From assembly GCA_034769895.1 (NCBI GenBank), contig CM068370.1, positions 48,350,344 to 48,414,343 of the forward strand: a DNA stretch of 64,000 nt, read 5' to 3'. This DNA is from Magicicada septendecula (taxonomy: Eukaryota; Arthropoda; Insecta; Hemiptera; Cicadidae). How positions within the stretch are numbered: position 1 is the first letter of the stretch; each line of letters starts with the position of its first letter. The notes under the pieces were generated by a model that was not told the DNA's origin, ran no database searches, and saw only the letters and a program-made list of their open reading frames with translations. Made by a program: the position numbers and the translations under genes. Below are positions 47,235-59,049 of this stretch, piece after piece.

Positions 47235-48392
47235 TCAACCTCCATCGTCAAAAATTAATCGGGGTTTCAAATAACAATTTTCAATTTTATTTACATTCTG
47301 GATACGGTTATCTTGTATATAGTAACCATAAAATTTCTGTTTGTTCATTTTACCATAATAATCATATACCAGGTCAACATCAGTATTCTTTGTAAAGTCT
47401 CCGTCGGTAAATATTTCCAATATCGGGTCAGTTACTTTTTCATCATACAGTAAATTACTCTTGTTTAAACATACTTCTAACATTTCTTTCCACTCACCAT
47501 AATCTCTCTGTAATTCATACAATTCTGTCTCTTTGTCAATACACCATTCTCTATCTAAAATTCTCTCATCATAACAACATATCATACTTTTATCATTCCA
47601 CGCAGAGGGTACAAAATTATTCAGCAAAATTAAACAATTCAAATCTTTCACTAATAAGGGTCTCTTGCCCAAAAATAACACTTTTGAACACTCTGGTTCA
47701 TCACAAATAAGGGGAAAATTTACTCTCTGCCCTACACATTCATCTACTCTTTCTTTCCATTCTTTTTCCAATTCAACAACACTAATTATTACTTCATTAC
47801 AACTTATAATTTTCTCACTCTCACTTACTGTTTCACTATCTATTTTCAACGTATCACTTTCTGATACCGCCCTTTCAATCACATTACTATTTTCAATATC
47901 ATTGTTAACATTTGTTAATTTCTTACTTTTAATCTGTTCTGCTACTGACTCTACTATTTGTTCTTTCAATGTATTGAAACATTCATTCGTCTCATTTAAA
48001 CGTTTATTAATATTGTCTTCTAACTTAACACTCTGTTGTTTCATATCATATAAACGCTCATCAAATTTTTTGTCAATATTATTTATGTCACCCTTTAACT
48101 CATGGAATTTAATATCAGAATCACTCTTCTGTTCTTTATTTTGTTCTAAGAGTAATTGTAACATACTCATTACATCACTATTGAATTGGACGTTACATTT
48201 TGTTGAAGTCGGGGTCAATTGCACGCCCGAATCTTCAATTACATTACTCTGATCAGTTAAGTTTAACTCTGTTTTATCTTGACTCGCACTTGGAGTCGAA
48301 TGTATCTCAAAATTACTCATATTTGACTCATCACAATTGTCAACACTCGTTATTTCATTGACATCGTCATTATTCGCTGCCATTTTATACAA
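47235..48392 (-). CDS. T unit 1 single ORF, 385 aa, gag position, unrecognised
   Basis: Starts MYKMAANNDDVNEITS about 170 bases inside the LTR/PBS boundary, where gag begins in gypsy elements; a Met at codon 4 is an alternative start. Residues 1-70 are acidic and probably disordered. Residues 73-158 look like a coiled coil (MLQLLLEQNKEQ... LEDNINKRLNETNECFNTLK). From about 200 to 312 the protein is compact and Cys-rich (Cys 219, 230, 235, 253, 272, 273, 284, 308), with a Trp/Tyr-rich EWCIDKETELYELQRDYGEW. The end is a Tyr/Asn-rich stretch to FDDGG. No CCHC knuckle, no capsid motif I know, no protease. By position a Gag-like protein (inference); by sequence unknown. A 195-codon frame on the opposite strand is a shadow. 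Confidence 0.7.
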   Translation of the reverse strand: MYKMAANNDDVNEITSVDNCDESNMSNFEIHSTPSASQDKTELNLTDQSNVIEDSGVQLTPTSTKCNVQFNSDVMSMLQLLLEQNKEQKSDSDIKFHELKGDINNIDKKFDERLYDMKQQSVKLEDNINKRLNETNECFNTLKEQIVESVAEQIKSKKLTNVNNDIENSNVIERAVSESDTLKIDSETVSESEKIISCNEVIISVVELEKEWKERVDECVGQRVNFPLICDEPECSKVLFLGKRPLLVKDLNCLILLNNFVPSAWNDKSMICCYDERILDREWCIDKETELYELQRDYGEWKEMLEVCLNKSNLLYDEKVTDPILEIFTDGDFTKNTDVDLVYDYYGKMNKQKFYGYYIQDNRIQNVNKIENCYLKPRLIFDDGG

Positions 48393-48518
48393 GTTTATAT
48401 AATGTTACACAAGAATATTAATCTCATCCACTATTGACTTAACCCTTTTTATATTTAATTTACCAAAGCGTCCTCCCTCTCAAATAACCCTTTCTGCAGC
48501 TTAATTAGGTCTGGCGAA

Positions 48519-48536
48519 TATAGGTTGTAACCTATA
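48519..48536. other. Leader hairpin of T
   Basis: TATAGGTT-GT-AACCTATA, an 8-bp perfect stem between the PBS and the ORF start, conserved in every unit. Confidence 0.55.
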
Positions 48537-48560
48537 CTCGCGTCGCTGTACGGGGGCCAA
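48537..48560 (-). other. T primer-binding site (unit 1)
   Basis: Minus strand TTGGCCCCCGTACAGCG, one base after the LTR end GTAGAGTTACA; TGG start as for the complement of a tRNA 3' end. Repeated in each unit. Confidence 0.65.
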
Positions 48561-48561
48561 G

Positions 48562-49650
48562 TGTAACTCTACGAATTACTTACAAAATTATAATTCTCTT
48601 ACCTTAGGGTTTTATTCCAAAGTCTTTCAGACGAAAACAGCTGCAGACAGGATTATTTGTTTGAGTTACGAATAATTACGCTAACACATGTTATGTAATG
48701 AATGGCGCTTATTTATTTTTCTTTAATTAATTTCCCTCTTTACTCTCTGTAGAACAACAGTTTACACACAAAAATCGCTTAATTACTTATTACATGAAAG
48801 TGATATAAAAAAGTTACTACAATGGTCTTTGCATCATCCCCTTACAACAGCAAGATAATGCAAAAAAATTTTACAATTAATTAATTTACTCAATCTATGA
48901 ACCAGTATTTTACTTTGTAGGTACGTACCCCAAACTTACGCTCTCACTCACTCTCTCTCTCTCACCCTTCTATTTCATTTAGTTAATTTGGTTAGTATTC
49001 TACCCATTATATCTGTGAAATTTAAAAGTTTTGGCCAATTAGTTACTGATGGTACTTAACCGTTCCAGGTGTCTCTCGGTGAGTCGTACAATCGCTGTTT
49101 GTTCAACATTACGGTTCACTCCGCGTTTAGTTGTTTTTTTTTTTCTCTGGTACACTGGTTAATTCACGTCAATGTTATGACCATCAGTCACCACTGTTCG
49201 AATTATACGTATATTATTTATTTAGTCGGCCGACGTAACTTTTCGCACTTAGAAAGTCACTTGAAGTTTTTTAGGCTGGCCGCGCGGCCCTATGTCACAA
49301 CTGGCACTTTTTATAAATGTTTTAACACTTAACTAGATAGGCCGAATTTATTCTACGGCCTATCTTGTACTCCCGAGGCCACTGTTTTAACTTACACACT
49401 TTACTGTCTGATGCTGGCTGTCTGTTGTGCACTCTCTAATGACACACTGCATACTGGGTTTCACACACAAGCCTGCTGCTATGTGATTGTGCAATGCGTC
49501 TGGCAGTTGTTTTGGCTGGCTGTGTATGTTGCATTGCTGTACTGGAGGCTCCTTACAGGTGAAAGTCTGGCAATTTGGAAAGTGCTTAAAATGATGATTT
49601 GAATTAATATGAAATTAAACTGGGGTGGCTCACAAATCCGTACCGTTACA
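48562..49650 (-). repeat. T LTR, copy 2
   Basis: TGTAACTC...CCGTTACA, 1089 bp. It is the 5' LTR of unit 1 and the 3' LTR of unit 2 at once. Confidence 0.9.
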
Positions 49651-51172
49651 ATACCCCCCCAATAAGAGGTTGAAGGCCGGAGCGTTCAAACTCTTATTGC
49701 CTAAACTTAAGAGGATCAGTGAGGATATGGCGCCGCAACCCCCCTGAACACTACTAAATCATGGGTTCTTACCCCCCTAGTCTGGCGACTGCGACAGCAC
49801 CCATCCGATCTTACTGGACTTCTCTGTGCGAGATCCCAACACCGAAAAATCGAACAGATACCCGACCCAGTATCGCCCGACTTTCTAGCATGGAATTAAA
49901 ATTTGACAAACGGCCTTCCATCGCTCCATGTCCCACATCTGATTTGTTTCCTCTTAGCCGTACTGGTTCATTGACAACGTACTGGCTCATTTTATATTAT
50001 AGACCCTAAAGAATAATATTAATAAAACAATATTGGTTTACAATGATACACATAAATTCCAGTTAAATTGAATAGTATTCCCCATACAATGTTGCCCAAC
50101 CAAAATGACACCTTAATTATACAAAATATCCTTAACTACTATATATGTATGTAGGACAAAATTCATGACATGTGTAAAGTCTATATGGACAGTAATATAC
50201 ACATCTTATTTTCCAGACACTATCTCATCCTGAACATTTTCCATCAGTTGTCAGTGTTAAATAAATGTTTTAATCATTATTGACATCAATTAGCATTTAA
50301 TTTATAATTCCAATGTGAATTTAAATGAAAATAAAGTTAAGTTCATTATGAAAATCATTGTTTCTATGTTTAATTTATTTATTTTATTAATAATAAAATA
50401 ATTTAATTAATCATTAGTTTAATTGTATTTAATTTACTTTAATTAATTCAATTAATCTCAAAAATTACAGTAATGGCCTCATTATTATTTGGTCTGTAAA
50501 AAAATTTAATTTCAATTCCTTTCTATCACAATAAGGTTTTACTTCAGATACTGATTCAGCAGACTACAACATTCTTTGTTATTGTCACCAAGTATGTCTG
50601 TGAACCTTAGTCTCAACATACCACACCTGTTTATATAAACACTAGTCTGCAAGACTCACATAGTATAAACATTCTGGTTACATCATGTACTAACACCTGT
50701 ACTTTTCAGTCTTTATAAATTTTTTAGATAACATATTTATCAATGTCTATTTCTTACAGTTCAACCAAATATACTTTTAATTCACCTTTCAATTACAGTT
50801 TGTATTTAATACTATTGTCTCAATACCATTGTTATTATTATTACACTCTTTTCACACCTGTAAGCTTTTTATTCTATCTGATTAGTATTATGAACTTTAT
50901 ACTTACAATACACATTCCACCTATTGACATGAATACAAAATACGCACCACACACACACACACACCAATACCTCCGTGTAACCTCTGAAACATTTAACAAC
51001 AATGTTATTTCATACAAACAATTTAACCTTTTATAATACATACAATTAATTTCACTACACATGTATTTACAATTCTTCAGCAATAATTATTCAGTTATGT
51101 CACACTTCAATATCAAAATTCAGCTAGGTCATTACCATATATTAACATATTTAAAATGTTCATTTATGAATT
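49651..51172 (-). other. T unit 2 3' untranslated interior
   Basis: As unit 1; carries a few substitutions of its own (for example at about 50802) and shares one at about 50350 with unit 4. Confidence 0.45.
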
Positions 51173-52330
51173 TCAACCTCCATCGTCAAAAATTAATCGG
51201 GGTTTCAAATAACAATTTTCAATTTTATTTACATTCTGGATACGGTTATCTTGTATATAGTAACCATAAAATTTCTGTTTGTTCATTTTACCATAATAAT
51301 CATATACCAGGTCAACATCAGTATTCTTTGTAAAGTCTCCGTCGGTAAATATTTCCAATATCGGGTCAGTTACTTTTTCATCATACAGTAAATTACTCTT
51401 GTTTAAACATACTTCTAACATTTCTTTCCACTCACCATAATCTCTCTGTAATTCATACAATTCTGTCTCTTTGTCAATACACCATTCTCTATCTAAAATT
51501 CTCTCATCATAACAACATATCATACTTTTATCATTCCACGCAGAGGGTACAAAATTATTCAGCAAAATTAAACAATTCAAATCTTTCACTAATAAGGGTC
51601 TCTTGCCCAAAAATAACACTTTTGAACACTCTGGTTCATCACAAATAAGGGGAAAATTTACTCTCTGCCCTACACATTCATCTACTCTTTCTTTCCATTC
51701 TTTTTCCAATTCAACAACACTAATTATTACTTCATTACAACTTATAATTTTCTCACTCTCACTTACTGTTTCACTATCTATTTTCAACGTATCACTTTCT
51801 GATACCGCCCTTTCAATCACATTACTATTTTCAATATCATTGTTAACATTTGTTAATTTCTTACTTTTAATCTGTTCTGCTACTGACTCTACTATTTGTT
51901 CTTTCAATGTATTGAAACATTCATTCGTCTCATTTAAACGTTTATTAATATTGTCTTCTAACTTAACACTCTGTTGTTTCATATCATATAAACGCTCATC
52001 AAATTTTTTGTCAATATTATTTATGTCACCCTTTAACTCATGGAATTTAATATCAGAATCACTCTTCTGTTCTTTATTTTGTTCTAAGAGTAATTGTAAC
52101 ATACTCATTACATCACTATTGAATTGGACGTTACATTTTGTTGAAGTCGGGGTCAATTGCACGCCCGAATCTTCAATTACATTACTCTGATCAGTTAAGT
52201 TTAACTCTGTTTTATCTTGACTCGCACTTGGAGTCGAATGTATCTCAAAATTACTCATATTTGACTCATCACAATTGTCAACACTCGTTATTTCATTGAC
52301 ATCGTCATTATTCGCTGCCATTTTATACAA
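51173..52330 (-). CDS. T unit 2 single ORF, 385 aa
   Basis: Protein identical to unit 1 as far as I can read, including Arg at residue 174. Intact; same leader, PBS and hairpin upstream (to 52499). Confidence 0.7.
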   Translation of the reverse strand: MYKMAANNDDVNEITSVDNCDESNMSNFEIHSTPSASQDKTELNLTDQSNVIEDSGVQLTPTSTKCNVQFNSDVMSMLQLLLEQNKEQKSDSDIKFHELKGDINNIDKKFDERLYDMKQQSVKLEDNINKRLNETNECFNTLKEQIVESVAEQIKSKKLTNVNNDIENSNVIERAVSESDTLKIDSETVSESEKIISCNEVIISVVELEKEWKERVDECVGQRVNFPLICDEPECSKVLFLGKRPLLVKDLNCLILLNNFVPSAWNDKSMICCYDERILDREWCIDKETELYELQRDYGEWKEMLEVCLNKSNLLYDEKVTDPILEIFTDGDFTKNTDVDLVYDYYGKMNKQKFYGYYIQDNRIQNVNKIENCYLKPRLIFDDGG

Positions 52331-52499
52331 GTTTATATAATGTTACACAAGAATATTAATCTCATCCACTATTGACTTAACCCTTTTTATATTTAATTTA
52401 CCAAAGCGTCCTCCCTCTCAAATAACCCTTTCTGCAGCTTAATTAGGTCTGGCGAATATAGGTTGTAACCTATACTCGCGTCGCTGTACGGGGGCCAAG

Positions 52500-53588
52500 T
52501 GTAACTCTACGAATTACTTACAAAATTATAATTCTCTTACCTTAGGGTTTTATTCCAAAGTCTTTCAGACGAAAACAGCTGCAGACAGGATTATTTGTTT
52601 GAGTTACGAATAATTACGCTAACACATGTTATGTAATGAATGGCGCTTATTTATTTTTCTTTAATTAATTTCCCTCTTTACTCTCTGTAGAACAACAGTT
52701 TACACACAAAAATCGCTTAATTACTTATTACATGAAAGTGATATAAAAAAGTTACTACAATGGTCTTTGCATCATCCCCTTACAACAGCAAGATAATGCA
52801 AAAAAATTTTACAATTAATTAATTTACTCAATCTATGAACCAGTATTTTACTTTGTAGGTACGTACCCCAAACTTACGCTCTCACTCACTCTCTCTCTCT
52901 CACCCTTCTATTTCATTTAGTTAATTTGGTTAGTATTCTACCCATTATATCTGTGAAATTTAAAAGTTTTGGCCAATTAGTTACTGATGGTACTTAACCG
53001 TTCCAGGTGTCTCTCGGTGAGTCGTAAAATCGCTGTTTGTTCAACATTACGGTTCACTCCGCGTTTAGTTGTTTTTTTTTTTCTCTGGTACACTGGTTAA
53101 TTCACGTCAATGTTATGACCATCAGTCACCACTGTTCGAATTATACGTATATTATTTATTTAGTCGGCCGACGTAACTTTTCGCACTTAGAAAGTCACTT
53201 GAAGTTTTTTAGGCTGGCCGCGCGGCCCTATGTCACAACTGGCACTTTTTATAAATGTTTTAACACTTAACTAGATAGGCCGAATTTATTCTACGGCCTA
53301 TCTTGTACTCCCGAGGCCACTGTTTTAACTTACACACTTTACTGTCTGATGCTGGCTGTCTGTTGTGCACTCTCTAATGACACACTGCATACTGGGTTTC
53401 ACACACAAGCCTGCTGCTATGTGATTGTGCAATGCGTCTGGCAGTTGTTTTGGCTGGCTGTGTATGTTGCATTGCTGTACTGGAGGCTCCTTACAGGTGA
53501 AAGTCTGGCAATTTGGAAAGTGCTTAAAATGATGATTTGAATTAATATGAAATTAAACTGGGGTGGCTCACAAATCCGTACCGTTACA
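52500..53588 (-). repeat. T LTR, copy 3
   Basis: 1089 bp. Shares with copy 5 an A (about 53029) where copies 1, 2 and 4 have C. Confidence 0.9.
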
Positions 53589-55111
53589 ATACCCCCCCCA
53601 ATAAGAGGTTGAAGGCCGGAGCGTTCAAACTCTTATTGCCTAAACTTAAGAGGATCAGTGAGGATATGGCGCCGCAACCCCCCTGAACACTACTAAATCA
53701 TGGGTTCTTACCCCCCTAGTCTGGCGACTGCGACAGCACCCATCCGATCTTACTGGACTTCTCTGTGCGAGATCCCAACACCGAAAAATCGAACAGATAC
53801 CCGACCCAGTATCGCCCGACTTTCTAGCATGGAATTAAAATTTGACAAACGGCCTTCCATCGCTCCATGTCCCACATCTGATTTGTTTCCTCTTAGCCGT
53901 ACTGGTTCATTGACAACGTACTGGCTCATTTTATATTATAGACCCTAAAGAATAATATTAATAAAACAATATTGGTTTACAATGATACACATAAATTCCA
54001 GTTAAATTGAATAGTATTCCCCATACAATGTTGCCCAACCAAAATGACACCTTAATTATACAAAATATCCTTAACTACTATATATGTATGTAGGACAAAA
54101 TTCATGACATGTGTAAAGTCTATATGGACAGTAATATACACATCTTATTTTCCAGACACTATCTCATCCTGAACATTTTCCATCAGTTGTCAGTGTTAAA
54201 TAAATGTTTTAATCATTATTGACATCAATTAGCATTTAATTTATAATTCCAATGTGAATTTAAATGAAAATAAAGTTAAGTTCATTATTAAAATCATTGT
54301 TTCTATGTTTAATTTATTTATTTTATTAATAATAAAATAATTTAATTAATCATTAGTTTAATTGTATTTAATTTACTTTAATTAATTCAATTAATCTCAA
54401 AAATTACAGTAATGGCCTCATTATTATTTGGTCTGTAAAAAAATTTAATTTCAATTCCTTTCTATCACAATAAGGTTTTACTTCAGATACTGATTCAGCA
54501 GACTACAACATTCTTTGTTATTGTCACCAAGTATGTCTGTGAACCTTAGTCTCAACATACCACACCTGTTTATATAAACACTAGTCTGCAAGACTCACAT
54601 AGTATAAACATTCTGGTTACATCATGTACTAACACCTGTACTTTTCAGTCTTTATAAATTTTTTAGATAACATATTTATCAATGTCTATTTCTTACAGTT
54701 CAACCAAATATACTTTTAATTCACCTTTCAATTACAGTTTCTATTTAATACTATTGTCTCAATACCATTGTTATTATTATTACACTCTTTTCACACCTGT
54801 AAGCTTTTTATTCTATCTGATTAGTATTATGAACTTTATACTTACAATACACATTCCACCTATTGACATGAATACAAAATACGCACCACACACACACACA
54901 CACCAATACCTCCGTGTAACCTCTGAAACATTTAACAACAATGTTATTTCATACAAACAATTTAACCTTTTATAATACATACAATTAATTTCACTACACA
55001 TGTATTTACAATTCTTCAGCAATAATTATTCAGTTATGTCACACTTCAATATCAAAATTCAGCTAGGTCATTACCATATATTAACATATTTAAAATGTTC
55101 ATTTATGAATT
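53589..55111 (-). other. T unit 3 3' untranslated interior
   Basis: As unit 1, with one extra base in the C run of the polypurine tract. Confidence 0.45.
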
Positions 55112-56269
55112 TCAACCTCCATCGTCAAAAATTAATCGGGGTTTCAAATAACAATTTTCAATTTTATTTACATTCTGGATACGGTTATCTTGTATATAGT
55201 AACCATAAAATTTCTGTTTGTTCATTTTACCATAATAATCATATACCAGGTCAACATCAGTATTCTTTGTAAAGTCTCCGTCGGTAAATATTTCCAATAT
55301 CGGGTCAGTTACTTTTTCATCATACAGTAAATTACTCTTGTTTAAACATACTTCTAACATTTCTTTCCACTCACCATAATCTCTCTGTAATTCATACAAT
55401 TCTGTCTCTTTGTCAATACACCATTCTCTATCTAAAATTCTCTCATCATAACAACATATCATACTTTTATCATTCCACGCAGAGGGTACAAAATTATTCA
55501 GCAAAATTAAACAATTCAAATCTTTCACTAATAAGGGTCTCTTGCCCAAAAATAACACTTTTGAACACTCTGGTTCATCACAAATAAGGGGAAAATTTAC
55601 TCTCTGCCCTACACATTCATCTACTCTTTCTTTCCATTCTTTTTCCAATTCAACAACACTAATTATTACTTCATTACAACTTATAATTTTCTCACTCTCA
55701 CTTACTGTTTCACTATCTATTTTCAACGTATCACTTTCTGATACCGCCGTTTCAATCACATTACTATTTTCAATATCATTGTTAACATTTGTTAATTTCT
55801 TACTTTTAATCTGTTCTGCTACTGACTCTACTATTTGTTCTTTCAATGTATTGAAACATTCATTCGTCTCATTTAAACGTTTATTAATATTGTCTTCTAA
55901 CTTAACACTCTGTTGTTTCATATCATATAAACGCTCATCAAATTTTTTGTCAATATTATTTATGTCACCCTTTAACTCATGGAATTTAATATCAGAATCA
56001 CTCTTCTGTTCTTTATTTTGTTCTAAGAGTAATTGTAACATACTCATTACATCACTATTGAATTGGACGTTACATTTTGTTGAAGTCGGGGTCAATTGCA
56101 CGCCCGAATCTTCAATTACATTACTCTGATCAGTTAAGTTTAACTCTGTTTTATCTTGACTCGCACTTGGAGTCGAATGTATCTCAAAATTACTCATATT
56201 TGACTCATCACAATTGTCAACACTCGTTATTTCATTGACATCGTCATTATTCGCTGCCATTTTATACAA
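55112..56269 (-). CDS. T unit 3 single ORF, 385 aa
   Basis: Same protein as unit 1 except Thr at residue 174, shared with unit 4. Intact. Confidence 0.7.
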   Translation of the reverse strand: MYKMAANNDDVNEITSVDNCDESNMSNFEIHSTPSASQDKTELNLTDQSNVIEDSGVQLTPTSTKCNVQFNSDVMSMLQLLLEQNKEQKSDSDIKFHELKGDINNIDKKFDERLYDMKQQSVKLEDNINKRLNETNECFNTLKEQIVESVAEQIKSKKLTNVNNDIENSNVIETAVSESDTLKIDSETVSESEKIISCNEVIISVVELEKEWKERVDECVGQRVNFPLICDEPECSKVLFLGKRPLLVKDLNCLILLNNFVPSAWNDKSMICCYDERILDREWCIDKETELYELQRDYGEWKEMLEVCLNKSNLLYDEKVTDPILEIFTDGDFTKNTDVDLVYDYYGKMNKQKFYGYYIQDNRIQNVNKIENCYLKPRLIFDDGG

Positions 56270-56438
56270 GTTTATATAATGTTACACAAGAATATTAATC
56301 TCATCCACTATTGACTTAACCCTTTTTATATTTAATTTACCAAAGCGTCCTCCCTCTCAAATAACCCTTTCTGCAGCTTAATTAGGTCTGGCGAATATAG
56401 GTTGTAACCTATACTCGCGTCGCTGTACGGGGGCCAAG

Positions 56439-57527
56439 TGTAACTCTACGAATTACTTACAAAATTATAATTCTCTTACCTTAGGGTTTTATTCCAAAGT
56501 CTTTCAGACGAAAACAGCTGCAGACAGGATTATTTGTTTGAGTTACGAATAATTACGCTAACACATGTTATGTAATGAATGGCGCTTATTTATTTTTCTT
56601 TAATTAATTTCCCTCTTTACTCTCTGTAGAACAACAGTTTACACACAAAAATCGCTTAATTACTTATTACATGAAAGTGATATAAAAAAGTTACTACAAT
56701 GGTCTTTGCATCATCCCCTTACAACAGCAAGATAATGCAAAAAAATTTTACAATTAATTAATTTACTCAATCTATGAACCAGTATTTTACTTTGTAGGTA
56801 CGTACCCCAAACTTACGCTCTCACTCACTCTCTCTCTCTCACCCTTCTATTTCATTTAGTTAATTTGGTTAGTATTCTACCCATTATATCTGTGAAATTT
56901 AAAAGTTTTGGCCAATTAGTTACTGATGGTACTTAACCGTTCCAGGTGTCTCTCGGTGAGTCGTACAATCGCTGTTTGTTCAACATTACGGTTCACTCCG
57001 CGTTTAGTTGTTTTTTTTTTTCTCTGGTACACTGGTTAATTCACGTCAATGTTATGACCATCAGTCACCACTGTTCGAATTATACGTATATTATTTATTT
57101 AGTCGGCCGACGTAACTTTTCGCACTTAGAAAGTCACTTGAAGTTTTTTAGGCTGGCCGCGCGGCCCTATGTCACAACTGGCACTTTTTATAAATGTTTT
57201 AACACTTAACTAGATAGGCCGAATTTATTCTACGGCCTATCTTGTACTCCCGAGGCCACTGTTTTAACTTACACACTTTACTGTCTGATGCTGGCTGTCT
57301 GTTGTGCACTCTCTAATGACACACTGCATACTGGGTTTCACACACAAGCCTGCTGCTATGTGATTGTGCAATGCGTCTGGCAGTTGTTTTGGCTGGCTGT
57401 GTATGTTGCATTGCTGTACTGGAGGCTCCTTACAGGTGAAAGTCTGGCAATTTGGAAAGTGCTTAAAATGATGATTTGAATTAATATGAAATTAAACTGG
57501 GGTGGCTCACAAATCCGTACCGTTACA
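56439..57527 (-). repeat. T LTR, copy 4
   Basis: 1089 bp; at the marker sites it matches copy 2 rather than its neighbours 3 and 5. Confidence 0.9.
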
Positions 57528-59049
57528 ATACCCCCCCAATAAGAGGTTGAAGGCCGGAGCGTTCAAACTCTTATTGCCTAAACTTAAGAGGATCAGTGAG
57601 GATATGGCGCCGCAACCCCCCTGAACACTACTAAATCATGGGTTCTTACCCCCCTAGTCTGGCGACTGCGACAGCACCCATCCGATCTTACTGGACTTCT
57701 CTGTGCGAGATCCCAACACCGAAAAATCGAACAGATACCCGACCCAGTATCGCCCGACTTTCTAGCATGGAATTAAAATTTGACAAACGGCCTTCCATCG
57801 CTCCATGTCCCACATCTGATTTGTTTCCTCTTAGCCGTACTGGTTCATTGACAACGTACTGGCTCATTTTATATTATAGACCCTAAAGAATAATATTAAT
57901 AAAACAATATTGGTTTACAATGATACACATAAATTCCAGTTAAATTGAATAGTATTCCCCATACAATGTTGCCCAACCAAAATGACACCTTAATTATACA
58001 AAATATCCTTAACTACTATATATGTATGTAGGACAAAATTCATGACATGTGTAAAGTCTATATGGACAGTAATATACACATCTTATTTTCCAGACACTAT
58101 CTCATCCTGAACATTTTCCATCAGTTGTCAGTGTTAAATAAATGTTTTAATCATTATTGACATCAATTAGCATTTAATTTATAATTCCAATGTGAATTTA
58201 AATGAAAATAAAGTTAAGTTCATTATGAAAATCATTGTTTCTATGTTTAATTTATTTATTTTATTAATAATAAAATAATTTAATTAATCATTAGTTTAAT
58301 TGTATTTAATTTACTTTAATTAATTCAATTAATCTCAAAAATTACAGTAATGGCCTCATTATTATTTGGTCTGTAAAAAAATTTAATTTCAATTCCTTTC
58401 TATCACAATAAGGTTTTACTTCAGATACTGATTCAGCAGACTACAACATTCTTTGTTATTGTCACCAAGTATGTCTGTGAACCTTAGTCTCAACATACCA
58501 CACCTGTTTATATAAACACTAGTCTGCAAGACTCACATAGTATAAACATTCTGGTTACATCATGTACTAACACCTGTACTTTTCAGTCTTTATAAATTTT
58601 TTAGATAACATATTTATCAATGTCTATTTCTTACAGTTCAACCAAATATACTTTTAATTCACCTTTCAATTACAGTTTCTATTTAATACTATTGTCTCAA
58701 TACCATTGTTATTATTATTACACTCTTTTCACACCTGTAAGCTTTTTATTCTATCTGATTAGTATTATGAACTTTATACTTACAATACACATTCCACCTA
58801 TTGACATGAATACAAAATACGCACCACACACACACACACACCAATACCTCCGTGTAACCTCTGAAACATTTAACAACAATGTTATTTCATACAAACAATT
58901 TAACCTTTTATAATACATACAATTAATTTCACTACACATGTATTTACAATTCTTCAGCAATAATTATTCAGTTATGTCACACTTCAATATCAAAATTCAG
59001 CTAGGTCATTACCATATATTAACATATTTAAAATGTTCATTTATGAATT
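57528..59049 (-). other. T unit 4 3' untranslated interior
   Basis: As unit 1; shares with unit 2 the substitution at about 58228. Confidence 0.45.

Noticed and set aside
47665-48252. 195-codon plus-strand ORF opposite the T ORF, present in every unit
   Set aside because: It is the reverse of an AT-rich coding sequence, Ser/Leu/Phe-rich, with no features of its own; its recurrence follows from the identity of the units.
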